Source of the DNA: Microbacterium atlanticum
Lineage (GTDB): Bacteria; Actinomycetota; Actinomycetes; Actinomycetales; Microbacteriaceae
Direction of reading: 5' to 3'
NCBI RefSeq assembly: GCF_015277815.1
Contig: NZ_CP063813.1
Coordinates: 1,860,001-1,924,000, forward strand
DNA length: 64,000 bases
Below are positions 23,670 through 33,038 of this stretch, piece by piece (position 1 is the stretch's first letter; every line of letters starts with the position of its first letter). The translations under genes were made by a program, and so were the position numbers. Under the pieces are notes generated by a model. That model was not told the origin of the DNA. It ran no database searches and was given only the letters and a program-made list of their open reading frames with translations.

Positions 23670-26168
23670 TCAGACGCCCGAGTAGGCGACGATGCCCCGG
23701 CGCACCGCGTCCAGCGCCCGACGGGCCGTGCCCGCAAGCGGCTGCTCGGCCACGAGGGAGAGCTGATCGAGAAGGTCGATGGTCTGCTTTGCCCACCGCA
23801 CGAAGTCGCCCGCCGCCATGTCGGCCTCGAGAAGGACCCGGTCGAGCATGCCGCCGCGCGCCCAGGTGTGCATGGCCTGGGCGAGGCCGGCCGAGATCGG
23901 CTCCGTGCCCGGCAGCCGGTTCTCCTGCTCGAGGTCGTCGAGCTCCTGCCAGAGCGTCAGCGTCGCCTCGAACGCCGGACGGAAGGCCCCGCGCGGAAGC
24001 CCCCGCTCCCCCGGGCCGCCGTCGTCGCGCCGCGGCTCGTAGACCAGCGAGCAGGCGAGGGCGGCGAGGGATGCGGGGTCCAGGTCCTTCCAGATGTCGC
24101 GCCGGAGCGACTCGGCGACGAGCAGATCCCGCTCGCCGTAGATGCGCCGCATCGTCCGCCCCGACGGCGTGAGCGCGGTGCGGCCGTCCTCGAGCTGCGA
24201 GACGTAGTCCAGTGTCGCGAGCACGTCGACCACCCGGTCGAAGATGCGCGCGACCGTGCCGGTGCGCGTCTCGATCTGACGGCGGAGCTTGTCGATCTGG
24301 CGCTTCAGCTTCCAGTACCGCTCCGCCCACCGCGCGTGATGCTCGCGGTCGGGGCACTGGTGGCACGGGTGCCGTTGCATGCGCTTGCGGAGGCTCGCGA
24401 TGTGCCGCTGTCGCTCGTCGCGGGTGCGCCGTGACGCGCCGGCATCCTTGCGGTTGATCTTCTCCAGGTCGCTCAGCTCTCGGCGGATGCCGGAGTACTC
24501 GGCGAAGTCGCCGCGGTCGCACGTCATCGCCTTCTGATAGCCGGCGAGCGACTGCTCCTGCTCGCGCACCTCCCGCGCGATGCCCACGACGGCGCGATCG
24601 GCCTGGAACTGCGCGAACGACGATTCGAGGATCTCCCTCGCGCGGGCGCGGCCGAACTGGTCGATGAGGTTGACCGCCATGTTGTACGTCGGCCGGAAGC
24701 TCGAGTTGAGCGGGTAGGTGCGGCGAGAGGCGAGCGCGGCCACCGCCTGAGGATCCAGCCCCTCGGTCCACTGGATGACGGCATGACCTTCGACGTCGAT
24801 GCCGCGTCGGCCGGCGCGTCCGGTGAGCTGCGTGTACTCCCCCGAGGTGATGGCGACGCGGGCCTCGCCGTTGAACTTCTCCAGCTTCTCCAGCACCACG
24901 GTGCGCGCGGGCATGTTGATCCCGAGCGCGAGTGTCTCGGTCGCGAAGACCGCCTTCACCAGCTTGCGCTGGAAGAGCTCCTCGACCACCTCCTTGAACG
25001 CGGGCAGGAGGCCGGCGTGGTGCGCCGCGACGCCACGCTCGAGATTGTCACGCCACTCCCAGTACCCGAGGACGGCCAGGTCCTCCTCTAGAAGGGTGCG
25101 CGTGCGCTCCTCGACGATCGCGCGGATCTCCTGCCGCTCCTCCTGCGAGGTCAGCCGCAGTCCCGAGCGGCGCACCTGCTGCACGGCACCGTCGCAGCCC
25201 GCCCGGCTGAAGATGAAGAAGATGGCGGGCAGCAGGTTCGATCGGGACAGCAGTTCCACCACGTCGGGCCGGTCGATCCGTTCGATGCGGTGCACGTTGG
25301 CGGAGCGCACCGGTCGGGTCCCGCCGCGCGGCGGACGACGACGGGATGCCTCGTAACCCGCGTGCCGGGCGCTGTTCGAGGCCTGCGCGCGGCGGTTGCT
25401 GTCGTAGTGCGAACCCTTGAACGACCGGATGCGCATGAGCTCCTGATTCACCTGCGCCGTCGCGACGCCGGCGCGGTCGTCGAACAGCGGCAGCAGGTCG
25501 CCGCGCACCAGCACATGCTGCTCGAGGGGCACCGGGCGGGTCTCCGACACGATCACCTCGGTGTCGCCGCGGACGGTGTCGAGCCAGTCGCCGAACTCCT
25601 CGGCGTTGGAGACGGTCGCTGACAGCGACACGAGCCGCACGGCCGGGGCGAGGTGGATGATGACCTCTTCCCACACCGCCCCGCGGAACCGGTCCGCGAG
25701 ATAGTGGACCTCGTCCATGATCACGTAGCGCAGGCCGCGGAGCGCAGGCGAGTCGGCGTAGAGCATGTTCCGCAGCACTTCCGTGGTCATGACGACCACG
25801 CGTGCGTTGGCGTTGATGTTCGTGTCGCCGGTGAGGAGTCCGACGTCGTCTGCGCCGTAGACGTCCTGCAGCTCGCGGAACTTCTGGTTCGACAGCGCCT
25901 TCATCGGCGTCGTGTAGAACGCCTTCTCCCCCGGCTCCCGCATCGCCAGGTGCACCGCGAACTCGCCCACGATGGTCTTGCCGGCTCCGGTGGGAGCCGC
26001 TACCAGGACGCTGCGGCCGTCCTCGAGTGCGCGGCATCCCTCGATCTGGAACGGGTCCAGCGTGAAGCGCTGTGCGGCGGCGAAGGCGGCGGTGAGCGGG
26101 TGCGTCCGGTCCAGCCGGGCGGTCTCGCGGGCGCGCGCGTACCGCTCGGCGGGGTCGGCGTCGCTCAC
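23670..26168 (-). CDS. helY: DEAD/DEAH-box RNA helicase of the Ski2/Mtr4 type (HelY)
   Basis: An 832-residue superfamily 2 helicase. Walker A is VAAPTGAGKTIVGE, motif II is VIMDEVHYLADRFRGAVWEE, and motif VI is QLTGRAGRRGID. The C-terminal half has the DSHCT-type helical domain (EATLTLWQELDDL, FVRWAKQTIDLLDQLS). A cysteine/histidine cluster around HPCHQCPDREHH is notable. GTG overlaps the tatC stop by four bases, the order seen in mycobacteria (tatA-tatC-helY). The cellular substrate is not settled; RNA processing is inferred from the family. Confidence 0.94.
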   Translation of the reverse strand: MSDADPAERYARARETARLDRTHPLTAAFAAAQRFTLDPFQIEGCRALEDGRSVLVAAPTGAGKTIVGEFAVHLAMREPGEKAFYTTPMKALSNQKFRELQDVYGADDVGLLTGDTNINANARVVVMTTEVLRNMLYADSPALRGLRYVIMDEVHYLADRFRGAVWEEVIIHLAPAVRLVSLSATVSNAEEFGDWLDTVRGDTEVIVSETRPVPLEQHVLVRGDLLPLFDDRAGVATAQVNQELMRIRSFKGSHYDSNRRAQASNSARHAGYEASRRRPPRGGTRPVRSANVHRIERIDRPDVVELLSRSNLLPAIFFIFSRAGCDGAVQQVRRSGLRLTSQEERQEIRAIVEERTRTLLEEDLAVLGYWEWRDNLERGVAAHHAGLLPAFKEVVEELFQRKLVKAVFATETLALGINMPARTVVLEKLEKFNGEARVAITSGEYTQLTGRAGRRGIDVEGHAVIQWTEGLDPQAVAALASRRTYPLNSSFRPTYNMAVNLIDQFGRARAREILESSFAQFQADRAVVGIAREVREQEQSLAGYQKAMTCDRGDFAEYSGIRRELSDLEKINRKDAGASRRTRDERQRHIASLRKRMQRHPCHQCPDREHHARWAERYWKLKRQIDKLRRQIETRTGTVARIFDRVVDVLATLDYVSQLEDGRTALTPSGRTMRRIYGERDLLVAESLRRDIWKDLDPASLAALACSLVYEPRRDDGGPGERGLPRGAFRPAFEATLTLWQELDDLEQENRLPGTEPISAGLAQAMHTWARGGMLDRVLLEADMAAGDFVRWAKQTIDLLDQLSLVAEQPLAGTARRALDAVRRGIVAYSGV

Positions 26169-26986
26169 GACGTCGGCTCCGGCGGAAGCAGGCCGGCGTT
26201 CCGCTTCGCCTTGCGCCTGTCGAACAGCATCGACAGGCCGGCGGCGGCGAAGAACAGCACGACGAGGATTCCGGCCAGCAGGAGCATGCTCACCACATCG
26301 GCCGCCGGAGTGGCCAGGGCTGCGAACGCGGTGGCGACGAGGACGGCCACGCGCCAGCCCTTCACGATCGCCCTGCCCGACATGATGCCGGCCATGTTGA
26401 GTGCGACCAGGAACACCGGGAGCACGAACGAGACGCCGATCACGATCATCAGCTTGAACACGAAGTCGTAGTACTCCGCGGCGGCATAGAAGTTGACGCC
26501 GCCTTCGGGCGTGAACCCCCACATGAGCTCGATGACGTGCGGCACGATCAACAGGCCCACCCAGCAGCCGATGAAGAACAGCGGCACCGCGGCGGCGACG
26601 AAGCCGATCGTGTATTTGATCTCCTTGCGCGTGAGGCCCGGCATGATGAACGCCCAGATCTGCCACAGCCAGATCGGCGCGGACAGGAACAGCCCGATCG
26701 AGAACGCGATGCGCATGCGCAGGTCGAACGCCGAGGTGACGGCGCCGAAGTTGAGGGCCGAGAAGTCGTCGCCGCGACGCTCGGCGATGATGCGGATCGG
26801 CTCGGTGATCCAGTGGATGATCGGGTCGGTGATGATGAACGCCACCACCATGCCGACGAGCAGGCCGATGGCCGCGATGACCAGGCGGCGGCGAAGCTCC
26901 AGCAGATGCTGGCCGAGCGACATGCGCTTGTCGTGCTTCGGCGCCTCCGGGCCGTCGATGGGCGCGGAGCCGGTTGCGGCCACCAT
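26165..26986 (-). CDS. tatC: Sec-independent protein translocase TatC
   Basis: A 273-residue TatC with six membrane helices. The N-terminal cytoplasmic segment MSLGQHLLELRRRL is the conserved LxELRxR site that recognises twin-arginine signals. The motif after TM2 is RIAFSIGLFLSAPIWLWQIWAFIMPGLTRKE. With TatA it exports folded proteins across the cytoplasmic membrane. The ATG lies four bases after the tatA stop, so tatA-tatC-helY are co-transcribed. No tatB is in the window. Confidence 0.97.
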   Translation of the reverse strand: MVAATGSAPIDGPEAPKHDKRMSLGQHLLELRRRLVIAAIGLLVGMVVAFIITDPIIHWITEPIRIIAERRGDDFSALNFGAVTSAFDLRMRIAFSIGLFLSAPIWLWQIWAFIMPGLTRKEIKYTIGFVAAAVPLFFIGCWVGLLIVPHVIELMWGFTPEGGVNFYAAAEYYDFVFKLMIVIGVSFVLPVFLVALNMAGIMSGRAIVKGWRVAVLVATAFAALATPAADVVSMLLLAGILVVLFFAAAGLSMLFDRRKAKRNAGLLPPEPTS

Positions 26987-26990
26987 CCCG

Positions 26991-27248
26991 CTACGGCTTT
27001 GTGTCGCGGGAGCCGTCGGTCGTGCCGGGGGTGATCGTGGGGTCGGCGACCGAGTCGGCGACGTCGGCCGACGTGGTGTCGCCGGCGGCGGCCCTGTCGT
27101 CGTCCTTCATGGCCTTCATCTCACCCTTGAACACGCGGGCCGACTGCCCCATGCTCTTCGCGAGCGCCGGCAGCTTGGCCGCGCCGAACAGCAGCAGGAT
27201 GACGACGAGCAGAATCAGCAGGTGCCAGCCGTTCAGATTGCCCAACAT
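26991..27248 (-). CDS. tatA: Sec-independent protein translocase TatA
   Basis: An 85-residue TatA. One N-terminal helix (GWHLLILLVVILLLFGAAKL) leads through the FG hinge into an amphipathic helix (PALAKSMGQSARVFKGEMK) and an acidic, disordered tail. TatA multimers form the pore during folded-protein export. The ribosome site is GGAG before the ATG at 27248. It follows pafC on the same strand after 72 bases, so its promoter may lie between them. Confidence 0.96.
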   Translation of the reverse strand: MLGNLNGWHLLILLVVILLLFGAAKLPALAKSMGQSARVFKGEMKAMKDDDRAAAGDTTSADVADSVADPTITPGTTDGSRDTKP

Positions 27249-27320
27249 TGAGGTGCTCCGTCGTTCGCGTCAGCGGGGATCGCGACCAGTCTAATATGCC
27301 GGGCACACGGATGCCGCGGC

Positions 27321-28283
27321 TCAGCGATACTGCGCGAGCCCGGCGTCGGCCCACTCGGCGACGGCGCGGCGCGCCCCCTCCGGCTCGAGGACCTCGACGA
27401 GGCCGCCGCGGCGGGCCGCGAGCCGGCGCAGGCTGAGCTCGTCGGCGACCCGCATGGTGGCGATGGTCACGCCGTCCTTCGTCTCGAGTGTCGCGCGGTC
27501 GAGGTAGTCCCCCAGGAGGGGCGCGACCCCCTCGGGGAAGCGGATGCGCGCGACCACGTCGCCCGCATCCGTGTCGAACCAGTCCGGCGCCTGCTCCCCG
27601 GCGTGCGTGCTCGCGATGTCGGTGAGCACGAGGTCGCTGACGCGGTCCAGGTGGAACGTGCGCATGGCCTCGCGCAGGTGGCACCAGCCCTGCAGGTACC
27701 ACTGGCCGCTCGCGATGTGCACCTTCACCGGGTCCACGGTGCGTGTCGTGGGCGCGGCATCCGGCGCCTTGTACGTGAACGAGACGGCGACGCCCCGCCG
27801 CAGCGCGTCGGCGACGAGGTCACGGGCGGTGTCGACCGGCTCGGGCGCGAGGATCACCTCTGCGGGGGTGCTCGACGCTCCGCGCGCGAGCTTGGCCAGC
27901 AGGCCTGCGTACAGCTCGGTGTCGCCGATCCCGGGGATCGAGCGGGCGAGCTGGAGTCCGGCCAGCAGGGCGGCCGCCTCGCGCGCGGTCAGCTTCGGCG
28001 CCCTCTCGAGCCCGACGGAGTTGGTGATGACGATGAGGTCTCGTTCGTCCAGCAGATCCCAGTCGATGTCGAACAGGTCGTTGGCCATCTGCCAGTAGCC
28101 CCGCTCGCCGGGGAGTCCGATGACGGTGAGCTTCTCGACCATGGAGCGCATCTGCTCCGGCGACACGTCGAACTCGTCCGCAGCCTCGGCCAGCGACACC
28201 TCGCCCTTGCCGATGAGGTACGGCACGAGCTGGAGCATCAGAGCCGCGCGGTCGGTGGCGACCAGCGGCCGGCGACCGGTCAT
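27321..28283 (-). CDS. pafC: WYL-domain transcriptional regulator PafC
   Basis: A 320-residue PafC. The N-terminus has a helix-turn-helix region (EVSLAEAADEFDVSPEQMRSMV), the WYL domain is around residues 150-230 (KVHIASGQWYLQGWCHLREAMRTFHLDRV), and a C-terminal WCX extension follows. PafB and PafC together activate the LexA/RecA-independent DNA-damage response in actinobacteria by binding single-stranded DNA and RNA polymerase. ATG overlaps the pafB stop by four bases. Confidence 0.94.
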   Translation of the reverse strand: MTGRRPLVATDRAALMLQLVPYLIGKGEVSLAEAADEFDVSPEQMRSMVEKLTVIGLPGERGYWQMANDLFDIDWDLLDERDLIVITNSVGLERAPKLTAREAAALLAGLQLARSIPGIGDTELYAGLLAKLARGASSTPAEVILAPEPVDTARDLVADALRRGVAVSFTYKAPDAAPTTRTVDPVKVHIASGQWYLQGWCHLREAMRTFHLDRVSDLVLTDIASTHAGEQAPDWFDTDAGDVVARIRFPEGVAPLLGDYLDRATLETKDGVTIATMRVADELSLRRLAARRGGLVEVLEPEGARRAVAEWADAGLAQYR

Positions 28284-29275
28284 GACACGCCGCCGTGGAG
28301 ATCGCGCGTGGCCGCGAGGCGGTCGATCACCCGGTCGCGGAGGTCGGCGGGTTCGACCACGCGCACCTCCGGTCCGTATGAGGCCAGTTCGTCGGCGAGG
28401 ATGTGCACGTCGACGTAGGGCACGCGGATGCCCTGCTCCGCGGGCTGTGCGCGCCGCGCCAGGCGGAGGGCGGCCTCCGTGCCGGGGTTCACCTCCAGCA
28501 GCGCCGAGTTGCGGGCGGCCACCTCCTCCAGCCCCGCCAGCGCGCGCTCGCCCGCCCCCTCGCGCAGCGCCGGGTCGAACGGCGTGCGGGTGACCGTCAC
28601 CGGTCCGACGATCCGCGAGAGGAGGAAGGTGCGGTCGGCGCGGACGTCGAGGTCGATGCCGAACACGTGCCAGCGGCCCTCGTACTCCACCAGGGCAAGC
28701 GGCTGCACCCTGCGGGTGCGCGGCGCCTCCTCCCCCGGCTTCAGATAGGGGAAGCCGACGACGCGGCTCAGCTCGATCGCCTGCTGCAGCGGGAGGAAGG
28801 CCGGATCGTGCATGCTGAGCCGCGGCGAGAAGCCGATGATCGGCTCGTCGACGAGGTCGCCGAGCGCGCGGATCTTGCGCAGGCCGCTGCGGGCGTCGTC
28901 CGACATCGAGCTCTCGCTCCAGACCCCGCCGGCCAGCGTCAGCAGCGCCAGTTCGGCCGGGGTGAACTGGATGTCCTCGGGAAGCTCGTACTCCGCCGTC
29001 GGCACGCGGTAGCGCGCCTCGCGCAGGTCATCGGGGTCGGCCCAGTCGCCGATCGTCTCGATCGGCACGCCGAGGCCGCGCAGCGACTCCTTGTCGCGCT
29101 CGAACATTTTCTCGAGCGCATCCTTCGAGGCCCCCGCCTGACTCTGCTCGCGATAGCCCGCGACGGACGTGAGGATGGTGTCCTTGGTCAGCCCCTGGTC
29201 GGTCGCGACGAGAGCCACCACGAGGTTGACGAGGCGCTCCTCGGGCGGGATCTTCGCGGCGACGGTGGCAGGCAC
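28280..29275 (-). CDS. pafB: WYL-domain transcriptional regulator PafB
   Basis: A 331-residue PafB. The winged helix-turn-helix region is at residues 10-85 and includes ERLVNLVVALVATDQGLTKD. The WYL domain is near 180-260 (RRVQPLALVEYEGRWHVFGIDLDVRADRTFLLSRI). It forms a functional unit with the overlapping pafC. GTG 29275 follows TAAGAT by six bases, a leaderless start. In mycobacteria this gene follows pafA; here the gene upstream is an FKBP lipoprotein, and pafA is absent from this place. Confidence 0.94.
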   Translation of the reverse strand: MPATVAAKIPPEERLVNLVVALVATDQGLTKDTILTSVAGYREQSQAGASKDALEKMFERDKESLRGLGVPIETIGDWADPDDLREARYRVPTAEYELPEDIQFTPAELALLTLAGGVWSESSMSDDARSGLRKIRALGDLVDEPIIGFSPRLSMHDPAFLPLQQAIELSRVVGFPYLKPGEEAPRTRRVQPLALVEYEGRWHVFGIDLDVRADRTFLLSRIVGPVTVTRTPFDPALREGAGERALAGLEEVAARNSALLEVNPGTEAALRLARRAQPAEQGIRVPYVDVHILADELASYGPEVRVVEPADLRDRVIDRLAATRDLHGGVS

Positions 29276-29319
29276 CCGCCCATCTTAGGGCCGGTGACGC
29301 CGGACCGGCCGGAGCCGGA

Positions 29320-30285
29320 TCACTCGGCGGGGGGCGCGTCCAGGCCGAGGATGTCGATCACGAAGACGAGGGTCGATCCGCCGGGGATGGCGCCCTGGTC
29401 CTCGTCGCCGTACCCCTGCTCCGGCGGGATGACGACCATCACCTGCGAGCCGACTGTCTGACCCGCAAGCGCTTCAGCGAACCCGGGCACGACGGCGTCC
29501 AGCGTCAGCGAGGCGGGCTCGGAGTCCCACGTGGTGTCGAACGGCTCGTCCTCGCCCCAGACCACGCCGGTGTAGTGCACGCGCACCGGCTGCTCGCCGG
29601 TGACCTCGTCGCCAGACCCCTTCTTGAGGGTCTGGACGACGACGTCGGCGGGCGGCGCGCCGTCGGGGATGATGAGACCCGGACGCCCGTCGGGCGCCCG
29701 GACGACGCTGGGAAGCCCGAAGCCGCTGTTGAACTGGTTCTGTCCGTCGGCGGCGGCGAGATAGACCTTGCGCACATCGACGACGGTGACGATGCTGTCG
29801 TCCTCCTCGAGCTGGAAGCTGGCTGCGACGCCGTCGCCGAGATCGTCCTGCGACATGGCGACGGCGATGCGAGAGCCCTCGGTCGCGCAGTCGAGGACGT
29901 CTTCGAACGTCGGGAAGGTGGTGGCCCACTGCGCCGGGGACGAGACTCGCGACAGGTCTCCGTCGTAGGGCGTCGAGACGATCGGGTCTCCGGTGGCCCC
30001 GTTGAAGACGGCGACGTCGACGACCATCAGCTGGTCGTCCGTCGTGATCGCCGTGCCCTCGCCCGTCACGACGTCTTCGTACGCGAGCTGCGGCACGCTG
30101 AGCGGCGTGTAGAGGTCGACCTCGGGCTCGTCCGCGACGTCCCCGGTGACCGTGATGAGCTCCATCAGCTCGGGATCGGACACCGCCGCGCGCGAGCAGT
30201 CGGCACCGCCCGGCAGCAGCGAGCAGCCGGCGAGACCGAGCGTCGTCAGACCGAGGACGGCGAGGGCAGCGGGGATCTTGCGCAC
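29320..30285 (-). CDS. FKBP-type peptidyl-prolyl isomerase lipoprotein
   Basis: A 321-residue exported lipoprotein. The signal peptide ends in lipobox LAGC with Cys21. The C-terminal FKBP domain (about residues 215-318) has VRVHYTGVVWGEDEPFDTTW and VMVVIPPEQGYGDEDQGAIPGGSTLVFVIDIL, including the active-site aromatic and acidic residues. Residues 35-185 resemble a degenerate second FKBP domain. It probably assists folding of proteins outside the membrane. GTG follows TAAACT by six bases (leaderless). Confidence 0.94.
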   Translation of the reverse strand: MRKIPAALAVLGLTTLGLAGCSLLPGGADCSRAAVSDPELMELITVTGDVADEPEVDLYTPLSVPQLAYEDVVTGEGTAITTDDQLMVVDVAVFNGATGDPIVSTPYDGDLSRVSSPAQWATTFPTFEDVLDCATEGSRIAVAMSQDDLGDGVAASFQLEEDDSIVTVVDVRKVYLAAADGQNQFNSGFGLPSVVRAPDGRPGLIIPDGAPPADVVVQTLKKGSGDEVTGEQPVRVHYTGVVWGEDEPFDTTWDSEPASLTLDAVVPGFAEALAGQTVGSQVMVVIPPEQGYGDEDQGAIPGGSTLVFVIDILGLDAPPAE

Positions 30286-30328
30286 CGGAACAGTTTAGAT
30301 GCGCGCCGGGCGCACGACGTGCACGGGC

Positions 30329-31342
30329 TCAGCCGCCGGCGGGGTCGTCCGCGCGTCCGGCCGCCCGGCGCGCGCCCTCCGCCGCACGCTCCGCTTCCCG
30401 AACGCGCTTGCGCAGGTTCTTGTCGGTGATCTGGCGGTCGCCGACCGCGCCCGGGGTCCACAGCTCGACGTCCTCGTCGCCGTAGCTCGACTTCGAAGCG
30501 CGGCGCTTCACCTCGGGCGGGACCGCCCCCGGCGCCAGGCGGCGCGCCCACACCAGGAAGCCGGTGTGCGCCACCATGCGGTGATCCGGGCGCACCGCCA
30601 GGCCCTCCACGTGCCAGCCGCGGACCATGGTCTCGTTCGCGTCCGGCTCGGTGAACAGACCGGTCCCCCGGATGTACTCCGCCACGCGGCTCAGCTGCGT
30701 CGCAGTGGCCACGTAGCAGACGACCACGCCACCCGGGGTGAGCGCGTCGGCGACCGCGTCGATGCACTCCCACGGCGCCAGCATGTCCAGGACGACACGG
30801 TCGACGGATGCCGCGGGCACGGCGTCCGCCAGCTGCTCGGCGAGGTCGCCCACCACCACGCTCCAGTTGCCCGGCACCGCGCCGATGAACGTCTCGACGT
30901 TCGCGCGGGCCACGGCGGCGAAGTCCTCGCGCCGTTCGAACGACACCAGGCGCCCTTCAGCGCCGACGGCTCGCAGGAGCCACAGCGACAGGGCTCCCGA
31001 GCCGACGCCGGCTTCCACGACGCTGGCGCCCGGAAAGATGTCTGCTTCGGCCAGGATCTGCGCGGCGTCCTTCGGGTAGACGATCGCCGCGCCCCGCGGC
31101 ATCGACATCACGAAGTCGCGCAGCAGTGGGCGCAGGGCGAGATACTCGTGGCCGCCGCTGTTGGCGACGACCGATCCGTCCGGCTGCCCGACCAGGTCGG
31201 CGTGGCGCAGGACGCCGTGGTGGGTGTGCAGCTCACCGCCTTCGCGCAGGGTGATGGTGTGCAGACGGCCCTTCGGCCCGGTGAGCTGGACGCGGTCGCC
31301 GAAGCGGAAGGGTCCGCGGGGCTGCTCGAGCGGCCCGGTCAT
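30329..31342 (-). CDS. trmI: tRNA (adenine-N1)-methyltransferase TrmI
   Basis: A 337-residue TrmI, which makes m1A58 (and often m1A57) in the tRNA T-loop. The N-terminal domain starts GPFRFGDRVQLTGPKGRLHTITL. The SAM-binding segment is VVEAGVGSGALSLWLLRAVG, followed by VSFERREDFAAVARANVE. VVLDMLAPWECIDAVADALTPGG is the catalytic region. The C-terminal tail (residues 290-337) is basic and Ala-rich. ATG overlaps the HAD gene stop by four bases. In mycobacteria mpa follows trmI; here an FKBP gene follows directly. Confidence 0.96.
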   Translation of the reverse strand: MTGPLEQPRGPFRFGDRVQLTGPKGRLHTITLREGGELHTHHGVLRHADLVGQPDGSVVANSGGHEYLALRPLLRDFVMSMPRGAAIVYPKDAAQILAEADIFPGASVVEAGVGSGALSLWLLRAVGAEGRLVSFERREDFAAVARANVETFIGAVPGNWSVVVGDLAEQLADAVPAASVDRVVLDMLAPWECIDAVADALTPGGVVVCYVATATQLSRVAEYIRGTGLFTEPDANETMVRGWHVEGLAVRPDHRMVAHTGFLVWARRLAPGAVPPEVKRRASKSSYGDEDVELWTPGAVGDRQITDKNLRKRVREAERAAEGARRAAGRADDPAGG

Positions 31343-32049
31343 CGCGCCGGCTCCTGGACGGCGTGCGCGCCGGCGGCCAGGCGGGCGCGTCGCGCGGCGT
31401 GGAACGTCGTGATGTCGTCCACCGTCCGGCCTTCGAGCGTGTCCCACAGCGCGTGCGCGCCGGCACCCGTGAGCGACACCATCAGCGGCACGCCGATCAC
31501 CGAGGCGCCCGACGCCACCGCAGAACGCAGGCCGTTGGGCGAATCCTCGATCGCGACGGTGTCTTCGGGTGCGACCCCCAGCGCCTCGCACGCCTGCAGG
31601 TAGGGGTCGGGGAACGGCTTCGGACGGGTGGCGTCGTCCCCGGCGACGACGACGTCGAAGGCGTCGAAGTCGATCAGGTCGACGACGGTCTCGGCCATGC
31701 GCCGCATCGACATCGTCACCAGACCGGTCTTGATCCCCGCGGCGCGCAGGTCGCCGAGGAGCTCCCGCGCGCCGGGCCGGAACGGCACCCCGGTCTCGGA
31801 GAGGCTCCGCATGACCTCCGTGGTGAGGTGGTCGACGATGGCGTCGGTGCTCATGCGGACGCCGGTGCCCTGCAGGATGCGGGCCGAGTCCTCGAGCCCC
31901 AGTCCCACCAGGCCGAGCGCCTGCTCGTGGGACCACGAGCCGCCGAAGCTCTCCACCAACGGGGTCTCGGCTGCCATCCAGTAGGGCTCGGTGTCGACGA
32001 GGGTGCCGTCCATGTCCCACAGGACGGCGGCGGGGCGAGGCTGATTCAC
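31339..32049 (-). CDS. HAD-superfamily phosphatase (beta-phosphoglucomutase-like group)
   Basis: A 236-residue HAD hydrolase. Motif I LWDMDGTLVDTEPYW carries the nucleophilic Asp, motif II is TGLVTMSM, motif III has Lys in DATRPKPFPDPYL, and motif IV is VAIEDSPNGL. The small alpha-helical cap (residues 20-85) places it with phosphoglycolate phosphatase/beta-phosphoglucomutase relatives; substrate unknown. GTG follows TAGGAT by six bases (leaderless). It overlaps trmI by four bases, forming a two-gene operon. Confidence 0.92.
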   Translation of the reverse strand: MNQPRPAAVLWDMDGTLVDTEPYWMAAETPLVESFGGSWSHEQALGLVGLGLEDSARILQGTGVRMSTDAIVDHLTTEVMRSLSETGVPFRPGARELLGDLRAAGIKTGLVTMSMRRMAETVVDLIDFDAFDVVVAGDDATRPKPFPDPYLQACEALGVAPEDTVAIEDSPNGLRSAVASGASVIGVPLMVSLTGAGAHALWDTLEGRTVDDITTFHAARRARLAAGAHAVQEPAR

Positions 32050-32074
32050 CGTCCAATCCTACCGACGGGCCTCC

Positions 32075-32097
32075 GGCCCCCCTCCGAGAGGGGGGCC
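32075..32097. promoter_or_regulatory. perfect hairpin between two divergent promoters
   Basis: GGCCCCCCTC (32075-32084) and GAGGGGGGCC (32088-32097) form a perfect ten-base stem with a CGA loop. It lies between TAGGAT of the HAD gene (minus strand, 32056-32061) and TATCCT of the PAC2 gene (32098-32103). It could be an operator or a shared structural element; there is no T-run. Confidence 0.45.
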
Positions 32098-32147
32098 TAT
32101 CCTGGAAGCAGCCCGCCACCGCCGGTTGCGTGGGCGGAGGAGGTTTC

Positions 32148-33023
32148 GTGGACGGACTGGGTCGTCGGGTTCTCGTCGCCGCGTTCGACGGATGGAACGA
32201 CGCGGGTGAAGCCGCCTCGTCCGCGATCACGCAGCTGCGCGAGGGCGGGTCGTACGAGACCGTCTTCTCGGTGGATCCAGAGCTGTACTTCGACTACCAG
32301 TACACCCGGCCCCACATCACCGCCGACGGCGACGGCGGCCGTTCGCTGCGCTGGCCGGAGGCCACGCTCCTGCGCCCGGCCCACGCCACGCGCGGCACGC
32401 AGCTCTGGCTGCTGACCGGCGTCGAGCCGGCGCGCGCGTGGCAGGCGTTCTCTTCCGAGTTCATCGACGTCGCCCTCCGTGAGGACATCAGCGGCTTCGT
32501 CGGCATCGGGTCGATGATGTCGGACGTCCCGCACACGCGCCCCATCTCGGTCTTCGCCGGCAGCGAGAACGAGGCGCTGCGCGGCGCGCTCAGCCTCGAG
32601 CGCTCGACGTACGAAGGACCGGTCGGGATCCTCAGCGTGCTCGGAGATGCCGCCGAGCGCGCCGGCATCCCCTCGGCGAGCCTGTGGGCGAGCGTGCCGC
32701 ACTACGTCGCCGGCCACACCCCGTCGCCCAAGGCGACCCTGGCACTCCTCGACCGGCTCGAGGACCTCACCGGCGCGTCGGTGGCGCGCGGCGATCTCGC
32801 CACCGAGGCCGCGGCTTGGGAGGCGTCGATCGACGCGGCCGCGGCCGACGACGAGGAGATGACCGAGTACATCCGCCAGCTCGAGCGCACCCGCGACACG
32901 TGGGACTCGCCCGAGGCCTCGGGCGACGCGATCGCGCAGGAGTTCGAGCGGTATCTCCGCCGCACCGACGGCAAGCCCGGCGACGGGCCCAGCAAGCCCG
33001 GACGCGACGACCCGCGCCGCTGA
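32148..33023 (+). CDS. PAC2 family protein (proteasome assembly chaperone-like fold)
   Basis: A 291-residue PAC2-fold protein. It opens with RRVLVAAFDGWNDAGEAASSAI, the family hallmark, and contains GFVGIGSMMSDVPHTRPISVF and YEGPVGILSVLGDAAERAG. The C-terminus has a polar helical region (residues 240-291). The role of bacterial PAC2 proteins is not firmly known. GTG 32148 has the strong site GGAGGAGG; a GTG at 32130 would overlap that site. TATCCT upstream is a likely -10. Confidence 0.92.
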   Translation: MDGLGRRVLVAAFDGWNDAGEAASSAITQLREGGSYETVFSVDPELYFDYQYTRPHITADGDGGRSLRWPEATLLRPAHATRGTQLWLLTGVEPARAWQAFSSEFIDVALREDISGFVGIGSMMSDVPHTRPISVFAGSENEALRGALSLERSTYEGPVGILSVLGDAAERAGIPSASLWASVPHYVAGHTPSPKATLALLDRLEDLTGASVARGDLATEAAAWEASIDAAAADDEEMTEYIRQLERTRDTWDSPEASGDAIAQEFERYLRRTDGKPGDGPSKPGRDDPRR

Positions 33024-33038
33024 GCGCGCCGGCCGCTG

